This document shows, piece after piece, positions 60,601-64,000 of a stretch of 64,000 nucleotides of DNA (its first letter is position 1; the number at the start of each line of letters is the position of its first letter). The translations under genes were made by a program, and so were the position numbers. The notes under the pieces are model-generated. The model searched no databases. It was not told where the DNA came from and was given only the letters and a program-made list of their open reading frames with translations. Origin of the DNA: Monodelphis domestica (Eukaryota; Chordata; Mammalia; Didelphimorphia; Didelphidae); assembly GCF_027887165.1 (NCBI RefSeq), contig NC_077231.1, positions 190,340,334-190,404,333 of the forward strand, in the 5' to 3' direction.

Positions 60601-60989
60601 ATATAGGGACAAAGATATTAACACTCTCTTGTATGTTATTCATCTTTTTAGTAGTAGTCCCTGACTTTTAGTGGACAATACATGTGAATAACTGAGCTAC
60701 ATGAGGACAGTCCTCAGAAAGACATTTGCTTTGAGCTACTTTTTTCCTTTGTTTGGTTCATAGGTGGGATGTAGATTTAGCCCTTGTTTCCATCCTGCAT
60801 CTCTGTTCAGCCTCTATGGATCTTCCTTTAATTCTTTGCTTTCTCAGCATCAATGATAGAGAAAAAGGAGATGAGGAGAGAGATGTCATTAGGACTTACA
60901 TAGCCTCCTATGTAGACTATGAAAGACATTATCCAGTAGGAGCAGAATTATAAATTGAGTTCTTCATGCTAACACACAGAAAGCTGATT

Positions 60990-60992
<3 letters not shown>

Positions 60993-61042
<50 letters not shown>
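60993..61042. repeat. (TA)n microsatellite
   Basis: About 25 uninterrupted TA units within intron 2 of ING3. Confidence 0.97.
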
Positions 61043-61045
<3 letters not shown>

Positions 61046-61304
61046 GCAGTCTCTCATTTTCTACTATTTAAAAAAACAACAACAGGATATTCTAGTTATA
61101 TCCCAGATGAAATAATTTTGTGGGGTAACCTGAGACTGTAACTATTATTTGTAACATTATTTCATTAAGAAAATGTGCTTTGAATTCCAAACAGTTGATT
61201 TACAAATTAAATTTTGAAATAAAAACATTTCTAAGGCTGGATACTATCAATACTCAGCTCATAAAAGTATATTTCTAGAACCAGAGAGATTCTTAGAGAT
61301 GATT

Positions 61305-61370
61305 TTGTTTTGCAAACTAGGAAATTCAGTCCTAGAGACATGAAGTGTCAAAAATCACATTATGGTGTAA
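61305..61370 (-). mobile_element. MIR fragment
   Basis: GCAAACTAGGAAATTCAGTC and AGACATGAAGTGTCAAAAAT look like the antisense middle of MIR. Short and uncertain. Confidence 0.4.
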
Positions 61371-61484
61371 ATAAAATAAGACTATAAATAAATGGAGAGA
61401 TTTCTTTTTGTTTTTGAGAGGAGTGGGGAGGGAGTCCACATCTGTGATTTTATTGGTGTGTTAAGCTCTGTGAGGAAACCTGTT

Positions 61485-62290
61485 CTATCAAAAGAATTGT
61501 GAACTACTAACAACTATAGGAAATCAAGAATAATAAGAGAAATGTAAGTCAAAACAACTCCAAGATTTTACCCAACAACCAACAAACTGGTAAAGGTGAC
61601 AAAAGACGAGAATAGTATATGTTGGAAGGGTTGTGGAAAGATTGGATATTCTGATAAAATGTTCTTAGAGCTCTGAATTGGTCCAGACATACTGGTAAAC
61701 AATTTAATACAAGACAATGAAAGTGACTCTTAATGTCCTTTCCCTTTGACCTAGAAATTATGCTACTAGGCATATACCCCAAGGGATATACACCAAAATA
61801 AATATAGGAGTCTTTTTTGGTAGTAGCAGAAAACTGGAAGCAAAGTACATATTCATCAGCTGAGGAATTTGTGCTTTGTGAATGTAATGGAATACTCTCT
61901 AAGAAACTATGAATATGATAAATACAGAGAAGCATGGGAAAACTTGGATGAACTGATGTGAAGTGAAATAGGCAGAGCCAGAGGAAGAATATGAACCATG
62001 ACTACAGTAATAAATATGAATGGAAAGAACAAAAGGAACAAAACAGTGAAAACTGAATGCTGTGAAATTATATGAACAAGCTTATCCTCAGAGAGGAGAG
62101 ATGAGAATACTCCTTTGCTCCCACCTCCATGCTTGTTTGCAGAAGTAGGGGTAGGATATGTATATAGAGCAATGTATATAATGTTATTTAAGAAAATATA
62201 TTGGCTAGCATTGGTGAATTGTTTTTCCTTCATTTTCTTTGAGGAATTTTTCTCTATCAATGGAAGGAGGAAGGAAACAATGGGGAAAAT
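61485..62290 (+). mobile_element. Old L1 fragment, end of ORF2 and 3' UTR
   Basis: TAAGAGAAATGTAAGTCAAA, TTATGCTACTAGGCATATAC, AAACTGGAAGCAAAGTAC and AACTGATGTGAAGTGAAATA follow, in order, the ORF2 end of the L1 at 50.0-51.1 kb. It lies in the sense direction of ING3, and its frames are broken. The antisense 128-residue frame at 61549-61935 is an artefact. Confidence 0.7.
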
Positions 62291-62584
62291 AGGTTATAAA
62301 AACAAAAGATAGTATTAACATTTTTTAAAAAAAGAAACCTCACTGTACCCTTGTATGTAGCTCTTCTGCAACTTGTAGTTTTAAAGAATTGCTTGGGAAA
62401 CTGACAAGATAAGTAATTTGACCATTTTTACACAGCTAATATATGTGAGAAGCAGGTCTTCCCTTATCAAAAGCTGACTATCTACTATGCCATGCTGATA
62501 TCTTTAAATCTTGATCTATAAAATGAGTGGATCAGCCCATTTCATCTAAGATCTGTGAGTCTATGAAGATATATTATTTAAAAA

Positions 62585-62712
62585 AAATTTTTTTAAGGCA
62601 ATGGGGTTTAAGTGATTTACTCAAGGTCACATAGCTATGAAGTATATGAGGTCAAATTTGAACCCAGGATCTATAGGCCTGGCCCCCTATCCACTGAGCC
62701 ACTTAGCTAAAC
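62585..62712 (-). mobile_element. tRNA-derived SINE/CORE-SINE, antisense in ING3 intron 2
   Basis: AGGCAATGGGGTTTAAGTGA, CAAGGTCACATAGCTATGAA, GTCAAATTTGAACCCAGGAT and ATCCACTGAGCCACTTAGCT are legible from the 3' body to the tRNA-like head. Confidence 0.7.
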
Positions 62713-63182
62713 CCTGAAGATACAGCCTGGAATGTGTGCTCTGATAAATAAATTTACTTCCAGTCACATATGGCCATTTTGGCAATTTCCGTACCTGTTT
62801 TTTAGGTTTTAACTCTTAAGTAGTTTCTATTCAAAAGTTTAAAATGGTAATATAGCCTGTAAATCTATATTTGGATCAATTTCATTGAATGTTGAAGAAG
62901 TTTCTTATTTAACAAGGAAAATTAATTTTTAACTATTTGATCATTTGGGGGACTTGTAGTTTTTTCTTCTATTCAGGAAATTAAGACATCCTATCATTTT
63001 GCTTTAAGATAAGATACTGGCCAGTGAAAGGGGACAAATGGAAGTATTTTTTTGGAAAGAATCTTGTAAGAAAGAAAGGCAAGTTATAAAATATGATGTA
63101 CATTTTTATAAGGAAAAATTAATGTATTCAGGGTATGAGATTGGTGATGTAATGATGACGGCTTCTCTTTTGTATATTGTAG

Positions 63183-63283
63183 ATGCTATGGATCAACTAG
63201 AGCAGAGAGTCAGTGAATTCTTTATGAATGCAAAGAAAAATAAACCTGAATGGAGAGAAGAACAAATGACATCCATCAAAAAA
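63183..63283 (+). CDS. ING3: ING3 coding exon 3
   Basis: 101 bp; it completes Asn34 and encodes AMDQLEQRVSEFFMNAKKNK and onward to IKK (residue 67). The acceptor is TTGTAG and the donor GTATGT at 63284, leaving phase 0. The Met-Thr-Ser near its end differs by one residue from the Met-Ala-Ser I recall for human ING3; the rest agrees. The frame continues past the donor into intron sequence and soon stops, so splicing is required. Exons for the remaining domain, the linker and the PHD finger must lie to the right of 64000. Confidence 0.95.
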
Positions 63284-64000
63284 GTATGTTCAGCATTGAA
63301 AATGGAACACTCTGAGGAAGACTGTCATTTTAATTTTTTTTTTAATTAAAAGAAGTAATTGTTGGACTTTTACATGATTCTGGACAAATTTAGATTTTCT
63401 AGAGTTTGACAGCATCAACAAAAAGAGTTATAGTAATTTAAAATGCTTTCTTCATGATGTAATTTTGTTTCATTGAAAGTTGTGTCTTTCATTTGAAAGT
63501 TATAGAATTTTAAATTATATAAAATATTTCTTTACAAATAATATATTTAAAGTAATACTTTCAATTCAGTCTGTGCCATTACAGTATGGGTCTTCAATGA
63601 GATGTTTATTGTATGGCATGTAATCATAAAAATTACCTTTGCTTTCAAAGGATATAAAATAGACCCTTCTATTTTGTTATGATATAACCTGAATGAAAAA
63701 TCCCCAAGACTTCTGGCATACCCCATAGACTGCCAGGCATCTAACTTGATATGTGCTGGTTTCCAGATTCCTTAAATTCTTACTAATTGTGGATTACCTA
63801 AAATCCTAGCCTAGTCCTCTGTCTGTCACTGTGCTGAAACAAAGCCTTTACACACAGGTGCCCTCTTGACCAAAGCTTGGTTATCCTCCATAGGACCCTA
63901 AGGGAAGGAAGGTTAAGAAAAGAACCAGAACTGAATCATATTCCTGGCAGACTATCCGATTTAGGACCAGAGCAGAATTGACCTAGGTTGTAGGGATGCC
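63284..64000 (+). other. ING3: ING3 intron 3 (start only)
   Basis: Opens with GTATGT. No exon is visible to the window end, and the sequence at 63.7-64.0 kb is unassigned. Confidence 0.8.

Larger units (their letters stand above)
59507..63182 (+). other. ING3: ING3 intron 2
   Basis: 3676 bp with a GTGAGT donor and an acceptor ending TATTGTAG. It contains a MIR (about 60330-60600), a TA microsatellite, an old sense L1 fragment and an antisense SINE. No extra exon was seen. Confidence 0.9.

Noticed and set aside
61549..62260. Two minus-strand frames (128 and 117 residues) in ING3 intron 2
   Set aside because: They are antisense to an old L1 fragment.

Overview
The window looks like nuclear DNA from a marsupial; genus and species cannot be fixed from sequence alone. 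It is AT-rich, intron-bearing and dense in retroelements. Its repeats are those expected of a marsupial: a young L1 with both ORFs open, tRNA-headed SINEs ending in poly-A, CORE/MIR-like SINEs ending in an RTE-type tail, and old L2/L3/CR1 and MIR copies. I see no bacterial gene, CRISPR array, rRNA or stand-alone tRNA gene. Repeat families are named by resemblance recalled from memory, not by a database search.

One host protein-coding gene is recognised. The 5' part of ING3 (inhibitor of growth family member 3, a NuA4/TIP60 subunit) lies on the + strand at the right end. Coding exons 1-3 are at 59183-59210, 59435-59506 and 63183-63283. All three splice in frame with GT-AG junctions and encode the first 67 residues; the rest of the gene lies beyond the window. 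A TATA-less CpG-rich promoter at about 58.6-59.6 kb carries ZNF143/THAP11-like, CRE-like, CCAAT, E2F-like and YY1-like motifs.

The left 58 kb is intergenic and made of layered transposons. (a) 1-8.8 kb: old L1, L2/L3, a hAT MITE with 8-bp target duplications and two SINEs. (b) 8.87-17.93 kb: an old antisense L1 split by an unidentified GC-richer insert (about 9.87-10.81 kb) and by a full-length antisense L1 (11146-17555). That young L1 has intact ORF1 and ORF2, all visible endonuclease and RT catalytic motifs, and a perfect 16-bp target-site duplication. (c) 18-37.5 kb: old L2/L3/CR1, MIR, RTE-tailed SINEs, old L1 pieces, a small mariner-like MITE, a compound CT/CA microsatellite and a CTCF-like motif. 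(d) 37569-45316: a second nearly full-length but decayed L1 on the + strand with tandem 5'-UTR monomers. A SINE and a probable solo LTR have inserted into it. (e) 45.3-58.2 kb: an old ORF1-type L1/HAL1 remnant, an ancient antisense LINE (L2/L3-like) split by several younger insertions, 5'-truncated L1s and MIRs.

The two long L1s share an unusually long purine-rich spacer between ORF1 and ORF2 (about 0.69 and 0.79 kb) and a homologous 5' end with ETS-like and YY1-like motifs. Their 5'-UTR bodies differ. This is the most distinctive biology in the window. Apart from ING3 and the young L1 ORFs, I support no open frame as a functional coding sequence.
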